Source: Anaerosoma tenue (GTDB taxonomy: Bacteria > Actinomycetota > Coriobacteriia > Anaerosomatales > Anaerosomataceae). From it: DNA of 64,000 nt. This document shows positions 32,228 to 42,460 of the stretch, one piece after another. The stretch spans positions 167,271 through 231,270 of the forward strand of contig NZ_JALNTY010000003.1 of the NCBI RefSeq assembly GCF_023161965.1, in the 5' to 3' direction. The stretch's first letter is position 1. Each line of letters begins with the position of its first letter. The notes under the pieces are model-generated. The model was given only the letters and a program-made list of their open reading frames with translations. It had not been told where the DNA came from and ran no database searches. The position numbers and the translations under genes were made by a program.

Positions 32228-33556
32228 CTACAGCAGCGGCAGGTATGCCTCAAGCTCGTACGGGGTCACGCGGGTGTGGTAGTCCATCCACTCAGCCTTC
32301 TTGTTGCGCAGGATGTACTCGAAGACCTGGTCGCCGAGGGCCTCGCGTACCAGATCGCTCTTCTCCATCTCCACGATCGCCTCGTCCAGATCGCCCGGGA
32401 GCATCCCGATACCGCAGGCGTCACGCTCCGCCGAGGTCATCTCGTAGACGTCATCGGTCACGTCGGCCGGCAGCTCGAGACCCTTCTCGATGCCGTCCAG
32501 GCCTGCCGCCAGCATCACCGCGAATGCGAGGTACGGGTTGCATGCGGGGTCGGGCGAGCGGAGCTCCACCCGCGTGGCGTTCTCCTTGCCCGGCTTGTAC
32601 ATCGGTACGCGAACGAGCGCCGAGCGGTTCCGGTGCGCCCAGCAGATATACACCGGAGCCTCGTATCCCGACACGAGGCGCTTGTAGCTGTTCACCCACT
32701 GGTTGGTGATCAGGCAGGTCTCGCGTGCGTGCGCGAGGATCCCGGCGATGTAGCTCTTGGCCGTGGCCGAGAGGTGGTAGGGATCGCTGCCGTCATAGAA
32801 CGCGTTCCTGCCGTCCTTGAACAGCGACTGGTGCACGTGCATGCCGCTTCCCGCCTCGCCGTAGATCGGCTTGGGCATGAACGAGGCGTAGACGCCGTTC
32901 TGCTGCGCCACTTCCTTGACGACCACGCGGTACGTCATGACGTTGTCGGCCATCACGAGCGCCTCGGCATACCGAAGGTCGATCTCGTGCTGGCTCGGGC
33001 CCACCTCGTGGTGGCTGTACTCCACCTGTATGTCGAACCGCTTCAGCATCCGCACCGTGTCCTTGCGCAGATCGACCGCAAGGTCGCGCGTGGTCTGGTC
33101 GAAGTACGTTCCCCGGTCGAGGACCTCGGTACCTTCGGCGTCCTTGAAGTAGTAGTACTCGAGCTCAGGACCAACGTAGAACGTGTAGCCCATCTTCGCC
33201 GCGCGCTCGAGTTGCCGCTTCAGCACATAGCGCGGGTCGGCCTCGTAGGGCGTGCCGTCGGGCCGCACGATGTCGCAGAACATCGTGGCCACCGCCTGAC
33301 CGCTCTGCCGCCACGGCAGGATCTTCAGCGTGGTGGGATCGGGGTACGCGATCATGTCCGACTCCTGGATGCGCGCGAAGCCCTGGATCGAGCTGCCGTC
33401 GAAGCCCATCCCCTCGCTCATCGCGTTCTCGAGCTCCTCCACGTCCATCGTGAAGCTCTTGAGGAAGCCCAGGACGTCGGTGAACCAGAGGTGGATGAAT
33501 TCGATCTTCTGGTCCTTGATCTTCTGAATGACATCGTGCCGTAGTTCCTGCGGCAT
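32228..33556 (-). CDS. glnA: Glutamine synthetase, type I
   Basis: 442 residues, the length of the GSI-alpha subtype that lacks the 25-residue insertion and adenylylation tyrosine of GSI-beta. Evidence: DGSSIQGF, VGPELEYYYF with the catalytic glutamates, HHEVGPSQHEID, GSGMHVHQSLFK, YKRLVSGYEAPVYICWAHRNRSALVRVP, and a C-terminus ending YELEAYLPLL. The start MPQELR at 33556 has AAGGAGGGG before it; the upstream extension is not conserved. It is divergent from gdhA, so both ammonium-assimilation routes start from one intergenic region. Confidence 0.96.
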   Translation of the reverse strand: MPQELRHDVIQKIKDQKIEFIHLWFTDVLGFLKSFTMDVEELENAMSEGMGFDGSSIQGFARIQESDMIAYPDPTTLKILPWRQSGQAVATMFCDIVRPDGTPYEADPRYVLKRQLERAAKMGYTFYVGPELEYYYFKDAEGTEVLDRGTYFDQTTRDLAVDLRKDTVRMLKRFDIQVEYSHHEVGPSQHEIDLRYAEALVMADNVMTYRVVVKEVAQQNGVYASFMPKPIYGEAGSGMHVHQSLFKDGRNAFYDGSDPYHLSATAKSYIAGILAHARETCLITNQWVNSYKRLVSGYEAPVYICWAHRNRSALVRVPMYKPGKENATRVELRSPDPACNPYLAFAVMLAAGLDGIEKGLELPADVTDDVYEMTSAERDACGIGMLPGDLDEAIVEMEKSDLVREALGDQVFEYILRNKKAEWMDYHTRVTPYELEAYLPLL

Positions 33557-33577
33557 GACCCCTCCTTGCCGGCGTGA

Positions 33578-35032
<1,455 letters not shown>

Positions 35033-35082
35033 CTCACCCCCCGCTTCAACGCGATCACGGCGCTCCATGCGCAAGCGAGATC

Positions 35083-35116
35083 AGGACGCCGCTTCCGGAC
35101 CCGGAGGCGGCGTCCT
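35083..35116 (+). terminator. Terminator of gdhA
   Basis: AGGACGCCGC and GCGGCGTCCT, with extra TCCGG/CCGGA pairing, form a long hairpin. A short T-containing stretch (TCGTCGT) follows, not a clean T-run. Confidence 0.75.
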
Positions 35117-35158
35117 TCGTCGTGAGCGCAGACCGTCACCGGCCACTGCGCGCCGCCC

Positions 35159-35189
35159 TTGACGTACTACTTGTAACTTCTGTTACAAT
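35159..35189 (+). promoter_or_regulatory. Promoter with overlapping palindromic operator
   Basis: TTGACG (35,159-35,164) and TACAAT (35,184-35,189) are separated by 19 bases. A perfect inverted repeat TTGTAAC-TTCT-GTTACAA (35,171-35,188) covers the spacer and -10, so a repressor or a spacer-remodelling activator may act here. The regulator is not in the window. Confidence 0.65.
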
Positions 35190-35228
35190 AGCGCCCGTCC
35201 GTTCTTCACAGGGTGAAAGGGGTCGCTA

Positions 35229-35990
35229 ATGGCTGGATTCGAAGGCAAGGTCGCGTTCATCACCGGCGCAGGTTCTGGTATCGGCCGTGAGGCCGCGCTC
35301 GGTTTCGCGCGCCAGGGCGCAAAGGTCGTCGTCTCGGACGTCGATGAGGCCGCAGGGGCCGACACCGTCTCGGCGATCGAGACGGCGGGCGGCACCGCGA
35401 TGTTCGTACGCGCCAACGTCGCCGAGGCAGCCGAGGTGGAGGCGGCGATCGCCGCAGCCGTCGAGGCGTATGGCGGACTCCATATCGTGGTCAACAACGC
35501 CGGTATCGGCGGCGAAGCCGGACCCACGGGCGAGTACTCGCTCGAGGGATGGCACAAGGTCATCGACATCAACCTGAACGGCGTCTTCTACGGCATGCGG
35601 TACGGCATCCCGGCGATCCTCGCCTCCGGTGGCGGCTCGATCGTCAACGTCTCGAGCATCCTCGGACTCGTGGGCTGGGCAACGGCTCCCGCATACGTCG
35701 CAGCCAAGCACGGCGTCTCGGGCCTCACCAAGGCGGCGGCTACCGAGTATGCGCAGCAGGGACTGCGGGTCAACTCGGTCCACCCCGGGTTCATCGAGAC
35801 GCCGCTCCTTACCAAGGCCGGGATCACCCCGGGCTCGGACGGATATGCGTTCATCGCCGGCAAGCATGCGATGAACCGGCTGGGCACCGCGGATGAGGTC
35901 GCGAACCTCATCGTCTGGCTCGCATCCGACGAAGCTTCGTTCGTCACCGGCTCCAACGTGGCCGTGGATGGAGGCTACACCTGCCAGTAG
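35229..35990 (+). CDS. Short-chain dehydrogenase/reductase (SDR)
   Basis: 253 residues, classical SDR. The cofactor motif TGAGSGIG (about 14-21), the NNAG stabilising motif, the catalytic Ser in VNVSSILG and YVAAK (Tyr-Lys) are all present, followed by VHPGFIETPLL and the C-terminal GSNVAVDGGYTCQ. An Asp after strand 2 (VVVSDVDE) suggests NAD rather than NADP. The substrate is unknown. The gene is monocistronic, between its own operator-controlled promoter and a terminator. Confidence 0.92.
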   Translation: MAGFEGKVAFITGAGSGIGREAALGFARQGAKVVVSDVDEAAGADTVSAIETAGGTAMFVRANVAEAAEVEAAIAAAVEAYGGLHIVVNNAGIGGEAGPTGEYSLEGWHKVIDINLNGVFYGMRYGIPAILASGGGSIVNVSSILGLVGWATAPAYVAAKHGVSGLTKAAATEYAQQGLRVNSVHPGFIETPLLTKAGITPGSDGYAFIAGKHAMNRLGTADEVANLIVWLASDEASFVTGSNVAVDGGYTCQ

Positions 35991-36034
35991 ACGGCATGTA
36001 GCCCGCGCGCTCCACACCGGTGTTCGCGCATACC

Positions 36035-36076
36035 AAGGCCCGCCGACGACCACTCAGGGTCCGTTCGGCGGGCCTT
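36035..36076 (+). terminator. Terminator of the SDR gene
   Basis: AAGGCCCGCCGA and TCGGCGGGCCTT form a perfect 12-base stem around an 18-base loop; TCTC follows. Confidence 0.7.
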
Positions 36077-36085
36077 CTCACGATA

Positions 36086-36102
36086 TTGGCACGCACATTG
36101 CT
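36086..36102 (+). promoter_or_regulatory. Exact sigma-54 (-24/-12) promoter consensus
   Basis: TTGGCACG-CACA-TTGCT matches the sigma-54 consensus TGGCACG-N4-TTGCW at every fixed base, with the diagnostic GG-N10-GC spacing. The expected start is near 36,113. An rpoN gene is not in this window. Confidence 0.6.
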
Positions 36103-36112
36103 TGCATACTCG

Positions 36113-36209
36113 CGAGCAGTGCGACCCGCAATCCCTCCCCCCTCGGACGCGGGGAATCGCCGCTCACATGAAACGAGGCGCGTCCCCCCACGCGCCTCGT
36201 TCCTTTTTT
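36113..36209 (+). ncRNA. Candidate small RNA, about 97 nt
   Basis: The predicted transcript starts 11 bases after a sigma-54-like promoter and ends in a strong intrinsic terminator. It contains a CCCC-TCGGACGC-GGGG hairpin (36,139-36,154) preceded by CCCTCC, a stretch complementary to Shine-Dalgarno sequences, as in many regulatory RNAs. No RBS-supported coding frame is present. Expression and function are inference. Confidence 0.5.
36172..36209 (+). terminator. Intrinsic terminator of the candidate small RNA
   Basis: AACGAGGCGCGT-CCCCCC-ACGCGCCTCGTT, a perfect 12-base stem, is followed by CC and TTTTTT. It may also stop leftward transcription from pstB. Confidence 0.9.
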
Positions 36210-36225
36210 CCCGGCGATACTCGCG

Positions 36226-37107
36226 CTACCCGAACCGCCCTGTGATGTACGACTCCGTTCGCGAGTCATCCGGATTGGTGAACATCTTCTTCGTGTCGCC
36301 CATCTCCACGAGGTGTGCGGGCTCCTCCAGACTCTCGCGCAGCATGAACGCCGTCTGGTTGGATATGCGGGCCGCCTGCTGCATGTTGTGGGTGACGATG
36401 ACGATCGTCACCGAGTCCTTCAGCTCGGCGATGGTGTCTTCGATCTGCTGCGTGGAGATAGGGTCGAGCGCGGAAGCGGGCTCGTCCATGAGGATCACCT
36501 CCGGCTTGGTCGCCAGCGCGCGTGCGATGCACAGCCGCTGCTGCTGGCCCCCCGAGAGCTCGAAGGCGTGCTTCTTGAGACTCTTCTTCACCTCGTCCCA
36601 CAGCGCAGCGCCCCTGAGCGACTCTTCCACGAGCGGATCGAGCTCGGACTTCCTGCGGATGCCCTGGGTGCGGGGACCATATGCGATGTTGTCGTAGATG
36701 CTCATCGGGAACGGGTTGGGTCTCTGGAAGACCTGGCCTACGCGCATGCGTAGCTCGACCGGGTCCATAGCCTTGCCCATGATGTCCGCGCCGTCGAGGG
36801 TGATGCGACCGTCCACGTGAACGTTGCCGATCTCGTCGTTCATGCGGTTGAGACAGCGCAGAAGCGTCGACTTGCCGCACCCCGACGGACCTATGAGCGC
36901 GGTCACCGAGCGCGCGGGGATCTCCATGCCGACCCCCTCGATGACGCGGTCACGACCGTACGCCACCGAGACGCCCGAGAGCGAGAACGTCCCACGGACG
37001 GCCGCCGACGCATCCTCGCGTGTCGCAACGTCCACCGCATCGTCCGCTACGACGGATCCGGCGGTGTACGCCAGCGTCCCGTCCCGTTCGAGCAGCAGTG
37101 CGTTCAC
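36226..37107 (-). CDS. pstB: Phosphate ABC transporter ATP-binding protein
   Basis: 293 residues. An N-terminal extension of about 40 residues precedes the usual PstB body. Walker [12 protein letters not shown]-loop [22 protein letters not shown], signature [16 protein letters not shown], Walker [14 protein letters not shown] and the switch IVTHN are intact. The C-terminal [22 protein letters not shown] is diagnostic of PstB. The GTG start overlaps the pstA stop (GTGA) with AGGAGGG eight bases upstream. Last gene of pstSCAB. No phoU is seen here. Confidence 0.94.
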   Translation of the reverse strand: MNALLLERDGTLAYTAGSVVADDAVDVATREDASAAVRGTFSLSGVSVAYGRDRVIEGVGMEIPARSVTALIGPSGCGKSTLLRCLNRMNDEIGNVHVDGRITLDGADIMGKAMDPVELRMRVGQVFQRPNPFPMSIYDNIAYGPRTQGIRRKSELDPLVEESLRGAALWDEVKKSLKKHAFELSGGQQQRLCIARALATKPEVILMDEPASALDPISTQQIEDTIAELKDSVTIVIVTHNMQQAARISNQTAFMLRESLEEPAHLVEMGDTKKMFTNPDDSRTESYITGRFG

Positions 37108-37970
37108 CACTTGACCCTCCTTCTCTGAGCCGAGCGCCACAGCGCCGCGACGACGCTCACAACGCTCACGCCGGCCACCAGCACGAGCGCGGTACCCCAC
37201 ACGAGCGTGGGACTCCACCCCGGCACCGACGTGACCTGCGCATATATGTGATAGGGCAACGACATGAACTGCGATGACAGCCCATCCGGCAGCTTCCTCA
37301 TCTGGAACACCGCACCGGTGAACAGGATCGGCGCGGTCTCACCGGCCGCTCTTGCCAGGCCGAGGATGGAACCGGTGATGATACCCGGCGCCGCCGCCGG
37401 CAACACGACCTTGTAGATCGTGCGCAGCCGCGTGGCGCCGAGCGCGAGCGAGGCCTGCCGAAGGTCCTGCGGGATCTGTCTCAGCGCTTCCTCGGTCGCT
37501 GTGATCACGACCGGCAACGTCATGCACGTCAAGGTGAGCGCGGAGGCGATGACCGAACGGCCGAACCCCGCGAGAAGCACGAAGGCGGCGAGGCCGAACA
37601 GCCCGTAGACGATGGACGGGACGCCGGCCATGTTCGTGATCGCTAGACGTATCGCCCTGGTGGTGAAGTTGCGCGGCGCGTACTCGGACAGGTAGATCCC
37701 GGCGAGGATACCGATCGGGAGGGTGAGACCGGCGGTGGTCGCGACCACCCACAGGGTCCCGACGATCACCGGCAGGATCCCGCCCTCCCGGCCGCGGTCG
37801 CGCGGCACGTCGGTCAGGAACGTCCAGTCGATCGCGCCGATGCCGTGATACACGATGTATGCGAGGACGAACAGCGCGACCGCCACCACCGACACGGCGG
37901 CCAGACCCGTGACGGCCCTGGCCACCAACTCCGATCGGCGTGCCCTGCGCGTGCGAGACATGCCGCTCAT
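37104..37970 (-). CDS. pstA: Phosphate ABC transporter permease PstA
   Basis: 288 residues with six membrane helices. Typical PstA segments: [37 protein letters not shown], the EAA loop [59 protein letters not shown]. The start at 37970 overlaps the pstC stop (ATGA); the ATG three codons upstream is an alternative. It partners PstC in the membrane channel. Confidence 0.94.
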   Translation of the reverse strand: MSGMSRTRRARRSELVARAVTGLAAVSVVAVALFVLAYIVYHGIGAIDWTFLTDVPRDRGREGGILPVIVGTLWVVATTAGLTLPIGILAGIYLSEYAPRNFTTRAIRLAITNMAGVPSIVYGLFGLAAFVLLAGFGRSVIASALTLTCMTLPVVITATEEALRQIPQDLRQASLALGATRLRTIYKVVLPAAAPGIITGSILGLARAAGETAPILFTGAVFQMRKLPDGLSSQFMSLPYHIYAQVTSVPGWSPTLVWGTALVLVAGVSVVSVVAALWRSAQRRRVKW

Positions 37971-38893
37971 CGGCGCCACCGCTTCCGCTGCCGCTCGAGA
38001 ACGAGATCGGCGGCGAGGTTGATGGTGAAGGTGATCGCGAACAACACGAGTCCTACGGCGAACAACACCGAGTAGTGAAGGCCGCCCTGGACGACCTCAC
38101 CCATCTCGGCGGCGATCGTCCCGGTCATCGTACGGACCGACTCCAGCACTGTCGTCGGCATGACAGCAGCGTTACCCGTGAGCATCAGCACGGCCATCGT
38201 CTCGCCGATCGCACGACCCAGCCCGAGCATCACGGCCGCGAAGATTCCCGATCCCGCAGCCGGAACGGTCACCTTGAAGGTCGTTTGCCACCGGGTGTTG
38301 CCGAGCGCCGCCGAGCCCTGACGCAGGTCGAACGGCACCGCGTGCAACGCGTCCTCGGAGATGGAGATCACGGTCGGCAGCGACATCACGCCGAGCACGA
38401 TGCCGCCGGTGAGGGCCGTCATGCCGCTGTTGAGAGCGAAGACGTCCTTCACCAACGGTATCACCACAGCCACGCCGATAAGCCCGTAGACCACCGACGG
38501 CACGGCGGCCATGAACTCGATGATCGACTTCATGACGTCCTTCACGCCAGGGCCTGAGAACTCGGAGATGAACACTGCGGCTGCCACCCCCACAGGGACC
38601 GAGACCGCCAGCGCGACGCCCGTCACGAACAGCGATCCGAGGATCAGCGGCAGCATGCCGAACTTGCCCGGATCGGAGGTGGGATACCAGGCGGTTTCGG
38701 ACAGCATCGTCCCGAGCCCGGCCTCCCCGAACGCGCGGACCGAGTTCCACGCAAGGAAGATCGCGATCGCGGCGAGTATGACGATCGCGAGCCAGCCACA
38801 CACATGGATTATGGCGCGGGCGACAGCCTCGGCCGCACGACGCGTGGTCGTGCGGCCGAGACGCCGCGCACCGTCTGAGGGAGGGGTTCTCAT
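37967..38893 (-). CDS. pstC: Phosphate ABC transporter permease PstC
   Basis: 308 residues. Membrane helices start near residue 28. PstC features: LGSLFVTGVALAVSVPVGVAAAVFISEFS, AAVPSVVYGLIGVAVVIPLV, and the EAA loop EDALHAVPFDLRQGSAALGNTRWQTTFKVTVPAAGSGIFAAVMLGLGRAIGETMAVLMLTGN. It follows pstS by six bases. Confidence 0.94.
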   Translation of the reverse strand: MRTPPSDGARRLGRTTTRRAAEAVARAIIHVCGWLAIVILAAIAIFLAWNSVRAFGEAGLGTMLSETAWYPTSDPGKFGMLPLILGSLFVTGVALAVSVPVGVAAAVFISEFSGPGVKDVMKSIIEFMAAVPSVVYGLIGVAVVIPLVKDVFALNSGMTALTGGIVLGVMSLPTVISISEDALHAVPFDLRQGSAALGNTRWQTTFKVTVPAAGSGIFAAVMLGLGRAIGETMAVLMLTGNAAVMPTTVLESVRTMTGTIAAEMGEVVQGGLHYSVLFAVGLVLFAITFTINLAADLVLERQRKRWRR

Positions 38894-38899
38894 ACGGTC

Positions 38900-39784
38900 T
38901 TACGGAAGCGGTACGAAACCCTCGTCCTCGACCAGCTGCTGACCCTCGGCGCCGAGGATCCAGTCGAGGTAGGCGGCCATGACGCCTTGGGGCTCGCCAT
39001 CACTGTACATGTAGAGGTAACGGCTGATCGGGTAGGTGCCGTCGGCGGCCGTCTCCACCGATGCCTCAACACCGTCGACAGCGACGATCTTCACGTCGGA
39101 CGTGAGATAACCGAGACCGATGTAACCGATTCCGGCCTCGTTGGCGGTCACCTCATCGGCGATCGCCTGGTTGGAGGGCAGCAGCTTGGCGGAAGCCGCG
39201 TACTCGAAGTCCTCGCCGACGACGGCCTCCTTGAAGAACTCGTACGTGCCGGAGGAGCTGTCACGCGAGAGGAGCACGATCTCGGCGTCGATGCCGCCAA
39301 CGTCCTTCCAGTTGGTGATCTCGCCGCGGAAGATCTGGCCGAGCTCGTCCAGCGAGAGATCCGACACGCCGTTGGCGGGGTTCACCACGACCGCGATACC
39401 GTCGATCGCAACGGAATGCTCGACGATGTCCATACCCTTGCCTTCGGCCTCGGCGATCTCTTCGTCCTTGATCCCGCGCGACGCGTTGGCGAAGTCCACG
39501 GTGCCGTTGATCAGCGCCGCGATACCGGTGCCCGAGCCACCACCCTGGACCGAGATGTCCACGCCCGGGTTCTCGTCCATGAACGACTCGCTCCAGGCGG
39601 TCGCGACGTTCAGCAGGGTGTCAGAGCCCTGCACGGTGATGGAACCCTCGAGCTCCTCTGCGGCCCCTTCCGCGGTGGGCTCCGCCTCGGACGCGGGCTC
39701 CTCGGCACTGCAACCGGCCAACGCCATGGTGCCTGCAAGCAGCAACGCTGCAAGGGCGGGCGCTACGAACTTCCTGAGATCCAC
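38900..39784 (-). CDS. pstS: Phosphate-binding lipoprotein
   Basis: 294 residues. The start chosen is GTG at 39784 with AAGGAGTGG upstream, giving a normal lipoprotein signal with lipobox LAGC (Cys about 23). A linker rich in Glu/Ala/Pro precedes the PstS domain, which begins GSITVQGSDTLLNVATAWSESF and contains QGGGSGTGIAALINGTVDFANASRGI, SRDSSSGTYEFFKEAV and the final YLDWILGAEGQQLVEDEGFVPLP. It is the periplasm-side (outer leaflet-anchored) phosphate receptor, first gene of pstSCAB, with a PHO-box-like site about 95 bases upstream of its start. Confidence 0.94.
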   Translation of the reverse strand: MDLRKFVAPALAALLLAGTMALAGCSAEEPASEAEPTAEGAAEELEGSITVQGSDTLLNVATAWSESFMDENPGVDISVQGGGSGTGIAALINGTVDFANASRGIKDEEIAEAEGKGMDIVEHSVAIDGIAVVVNPANGVSDLSLDELGQIFRGEITNWKDVGGIDAEIVLLSRDSSSGTYEFFKEAVVGEDFEYAASAKLLPSNQAIADEVTANEAGIGYIGLGYLTSDVKIVAVDGVEASVETAADGTYPISRYLYMYSDGEPQGVMAAYLDWILGAEGQQLVEDEGFVPLP

Positions 39785-39880
39785 TCTCCACTCCTTCGTC
39801 TCGAACGATCGGACGCCGGCATCTCGCCGGACGACATCAAGGCTATGGGCCATGGCGTATGGCGTGGTTGCAGCGATGTA

Positions 39881-39903
39881 AAAGGTGGTGGCCGAAGGTG
39901 AAC
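39881..39903 (-). promoter_or_regulatory. PHO-box-like direct repeat before pstS
   Basis: Read leftward, GTTCACCTTCG is followed directly by GCCACCACCTT, two 11-base units similar to the actinobacterial PhoP direct repeat. It lies between pstS and the divergent regulator gene, so may serve both. Confidence 0.5.
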
Positions 39904-39980
39904 TCTTTGTTACATGGATGTTCAATGCCGTGCGCGCTCTCTACAATGGCAGCAGACGCCGACCATCAGGGAGCATGGCC

Positions 39981-40706
39981 ATGTCGCACGTACTCGTCGT
40001 AGAGGACGACCCGATCATCAGGCAGACCGTGACCTACGCGCTCAAGCGCGCGGGGTTCGACACGTCCTCGGCCGACGATGGCGTCGAGGGGCTCCGTCTC
40101 GCCCGGAGCGGCTCGCCCGACCTCATCGTGCTCGACCTCATGCTTCCCGGCATCGATGGGTTCCGGTTCGCCGAGGAGGTCCGCAAACACAACTCCGAGG
40201 TGGCGATCATCATGGTCACGGCCCTCGATGGCGAACGGAACACCATCCGCGGCCTCGATGCCGGTGCGGACGACTATCTCACCAAGCCGTTCTCGATGGA
40301 GGAACTCCTCGCCCGCGTCCGCGCGAACCTGCGTCGTGTGCGTGAGCGCAGCGTGCTCGAGGTGGAGGACGTCATCCGGGTCGGCGACCTGGTGCTGGAG
40401 CCGGCGCAACTGCGTACGACGGTGGCCGGTGAGCCGGTGAAGCTGCGCCTCAAGGAGTTCCAGCTCCTGCTCGCGCTCGCACGCAACAACGGCCAGCTCA
40501 TGTCGCGCCAACGTCTTGCGCGGGAGGTCTGGGGGTACGAATTCCTGCCTTCATCGCGGACGATCGACGTGCACATCCGCCGCCTCCGGCAGGCGCTCGA
40601 CGAGCGGTCCGCCTTCCACTACATACAAACGGTCCACGGGGTCGGTTACCGGTTCGAACCGGAGCCGGCCATGGATGGACACGCGGCAGCAGGTGGGTCG
40701 CAGTGA
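39981..40706 (+). CDS. phoB: PhoB/RegX3-type response regulator
   Basis: 241 residues. The receiver (1-120) has the acidic pair VVEDD, phosphoacceptor Asp in LIVLDLMLPG, a Thr/Ala in MVTALD and the Lys of LTKPFSMEELLARV. The C-terminal winged helix (about 135-230) is OmpR-type, with LKEFQLLLALARNNGQLMSRQRL and VDVHIRRLRQAL-like recognition helix (IDVHIRRLRQAL), ending GVGYRFE. The start at 39981 is favoured by AGGGAG spacing; ATG 39975 is also possible. It is divergent from pstSCAB and coupled with its kinase gene. Confidence 0.9.
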   Translation: MSHVLVVEDDPIIRQTVTYALKRAGFDTSSADDGVEGLRLARSGSPDLIVLDLMLPGIDGFRFAEEVRKHNSEVAIIMVTALDGERNTIRGLDAGADDYLTKPFSMEELLARVRANLRRVRERSVLEVEDVIRVGDLVLEPAQLRTTVAGEPVKLRLKEFQLLLALARNNGQLMSRQRLAREVWGYEFLPSSRTIDVHIRRLRQALDERSAFHYIQTVHGVGYRFEPEPAMDGHAAAGGSQ

Positions 40707-42460
40707 CGCCGTCACGCATCGGCGGCATGACCGCGTACCGTGTACGGCTTCTCGCCGGGATCGTCGGCGTGACCCTCCTCCTTGCCGCCGCATGGGTGTT
40801 CAGCCTGTACCAGCCGTTGTCGGACGCGGTCATAGAGCAGCAGACGGAGCACCTTGCGGATGTCGCGGCCTCGGTGGCCCTCATGCTCGAGGCCACCGAC
40901 GCTCCGCTCCAGGCGACCGTCGTCGACCTCGGCGCCGACACAGGCCTCCGTGTCACGCTCATCACCACGGACGGCACGGTGCTGGCCGACAGCGACGAGG
41001 ATCCCGCGGCCATGGCAGACCATGGGGACCGGCCCGAGGTCGTCGAAGCCCTCGCCGGGCGCCGCGGGGAGGACATCCGCCGCTCGGACACGCAGGGTCT
41101 GGAGCGTCTGTATGTGGCGGTCCCATCCGCGGACGGCGCCCTGGTCGTACGCACGTCCACGTCCCTGACGCGGATCCGAGCGCTCACGGCGGGGATTCGC
41201 GACACGGGCCTGTGGCTGCTCGCGCTCGCCCTCGTTGCGGCGGTGGCGCTCGCGTGGCGTATCTCGCGGACGACCGCAGGCCCGATCGAACGGCTCGCGG
41301 ACACCGCCCACGCGATGGCCTCCGGGGACCTCTCGACGCCGGTCCACGGCACGACCCCGGCGCTCGCCCCCCTCTCCAACGCGCTCGCGACCCTTGGCGA
41401 TCAGATGCGCGACCGGATCGGGGAGATCGAACGCGAGCGTGAATCGCTCCGGCTCGTTGTGGACGGCCTGTCAGATGCCGTGCTCCTGGTCGAGGGCGGA
41501 AGCGTGACTCTGGCGAACCGGGTAGCCGGGACCTTGCTGCGCGGCTCTCCCGTGCAGATCACGGGCAAACCGCTCGATGCGATCGGCCTTCCGGCTTCAC
41601 TCGAGAGCGCGATCGCTTCGCATATCGATGAGGCCGAGCCTGCGACGGTCGATCTCGGACCCGATCCGTACCAGCGCTACCACCGGGTGAGAACGGTGCC
41701 TCTCGGCGGGAGCTCCACCGGGCGGCGCTCGCTCGTGGTCATCACCGACACCACCGACCGGATGAGGCTCGACGCCATCCGAAGCGACTTCGTGGCCAAC
41801 GCCTCGCACGAGCTCAAGACCCCTACGGCGGGCATCCTGCTGCTGGCCGAGTCGGCGGCCTCCGCTGCCGAGGACGGGGACGTCGCCAACGCCCTCGGGT
41901 TCGTCACGGCCATACAGGGCGAGGCCGCCCGGCTGAAGAAGCTCGTGTCGGACCTCCTCGATCTCTCCCGCATGGAGAAACGGCCGGGCCCCGAGGCGGT
42001 GGCCGACGTACGGCGCTCCATCGACCTGGCGATCTCCGCCCACCACCGTTCAGCCTCCGGGCGCGGCCTTGAGTTGACGGCGGACCTGAGCACCATACGG
42101 GGCGAAGACGTGGCGGTGGCCATGGACCACACAGACCTGGCGATCGTGCTCGACAACCTGCTCTCCAACGCCATCACGTACACGGAGACAGGATCGGTGC
42201 GCGTGAGCGTGTCCACTGACGGTGCCGACGTCATCATCACCGTCAGCGACACCGGCATGGGGATCCCCGAACACGACCGCGAGAGGGTCTTCGAGCGGTT
42301 CTACCGTGTCGACCGGGCCCGATCGCGCGCCAGCGGAGGCACCGGCCTCGGCTTATCGCTCGTGAAGAACGCCGTGGAGCGCGCCGGTGGCTCGGTGTCG
42401 ATCGATTCACACATCGGCTCGGGCACGTCCGTCACGGTGCGGCTGAAGCGGGTCAGCTGA
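40703..42460 (+). CDS. phoR: PhoR-type sensor histidine kinase
   Basis: 585 residues. Two membrane helices (about 17-37 and 168-188) flank an extracytoplasmic domain of about 130 residues. HAMP (about 190-240), PAS-like domain (about 245-350) and the kinase core follow: H-box FVANASHELKTP (about 370), N-box DNLLSNAITYT, G1 DTGMGIPEHD, F-box FERFYRVD and G2 GGTGLGLSLVKN. The GTG start overlaps the stop of the regulator gene (GTGA). Pairing with pst genes suggests phosphate sensing, though the large sensor domain differs from E. coli PhoR. Confidence 0.9.
   Translation: MTPSRIGGMTAYRVRLLAGIVGVTLLLAAAWVFSLYQPLSDAVIEQQTEHLADVAASVALMLEATDAPLQATVVDLGADTGLRVTLITTDGTVLADSDEDPAAMADHGDRPEVVEALAGRRGEDIRRSDTQGLERLYVAVPSADGALVVRTSTSLTRIRALTAGIRDTGLWLLALALVAAVALAWRISRTTAGPIERLADTAHAMASGDLSTPVHGTTPALAPLSNALATLGDQMRDRIGEIERERESLRLVVDGLSDAVLLVEGGSVTLANRVAGTLLRGSPVQITGKPLDAIGLPASLESAIASHIDEAEPATVDLGPDPYQRYHRVRTVPLGGSSTGRRSLVVITDTTDRMRLDAIRSDFVANASHELKTPTAGILLLAESAASAAEDGDVANALGFVTAIQGEAARLKKLVSDLLDLSRMEKRPGPEAVADVRRSIDLAISAHHRSASGRGLELTADLSTIRGEDVAVAMDHTDLAIVLDNLLSNAITYTETGSVRVSVSTDGADVIITVSDTGMGIPEHDRERVFERFYRVDRARSRASGGTGLGLSLVKNAVERAGGSVSIDSHIGSGTSVTVRLKRVS

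Noticed and set aside
36160-36210. Short ORF starting ATGAAACGAGGC in the candidate small RNA
   Set aside because: It has no RBS and its codons are the terminator stem; it is not conserved-looking coding sequence.
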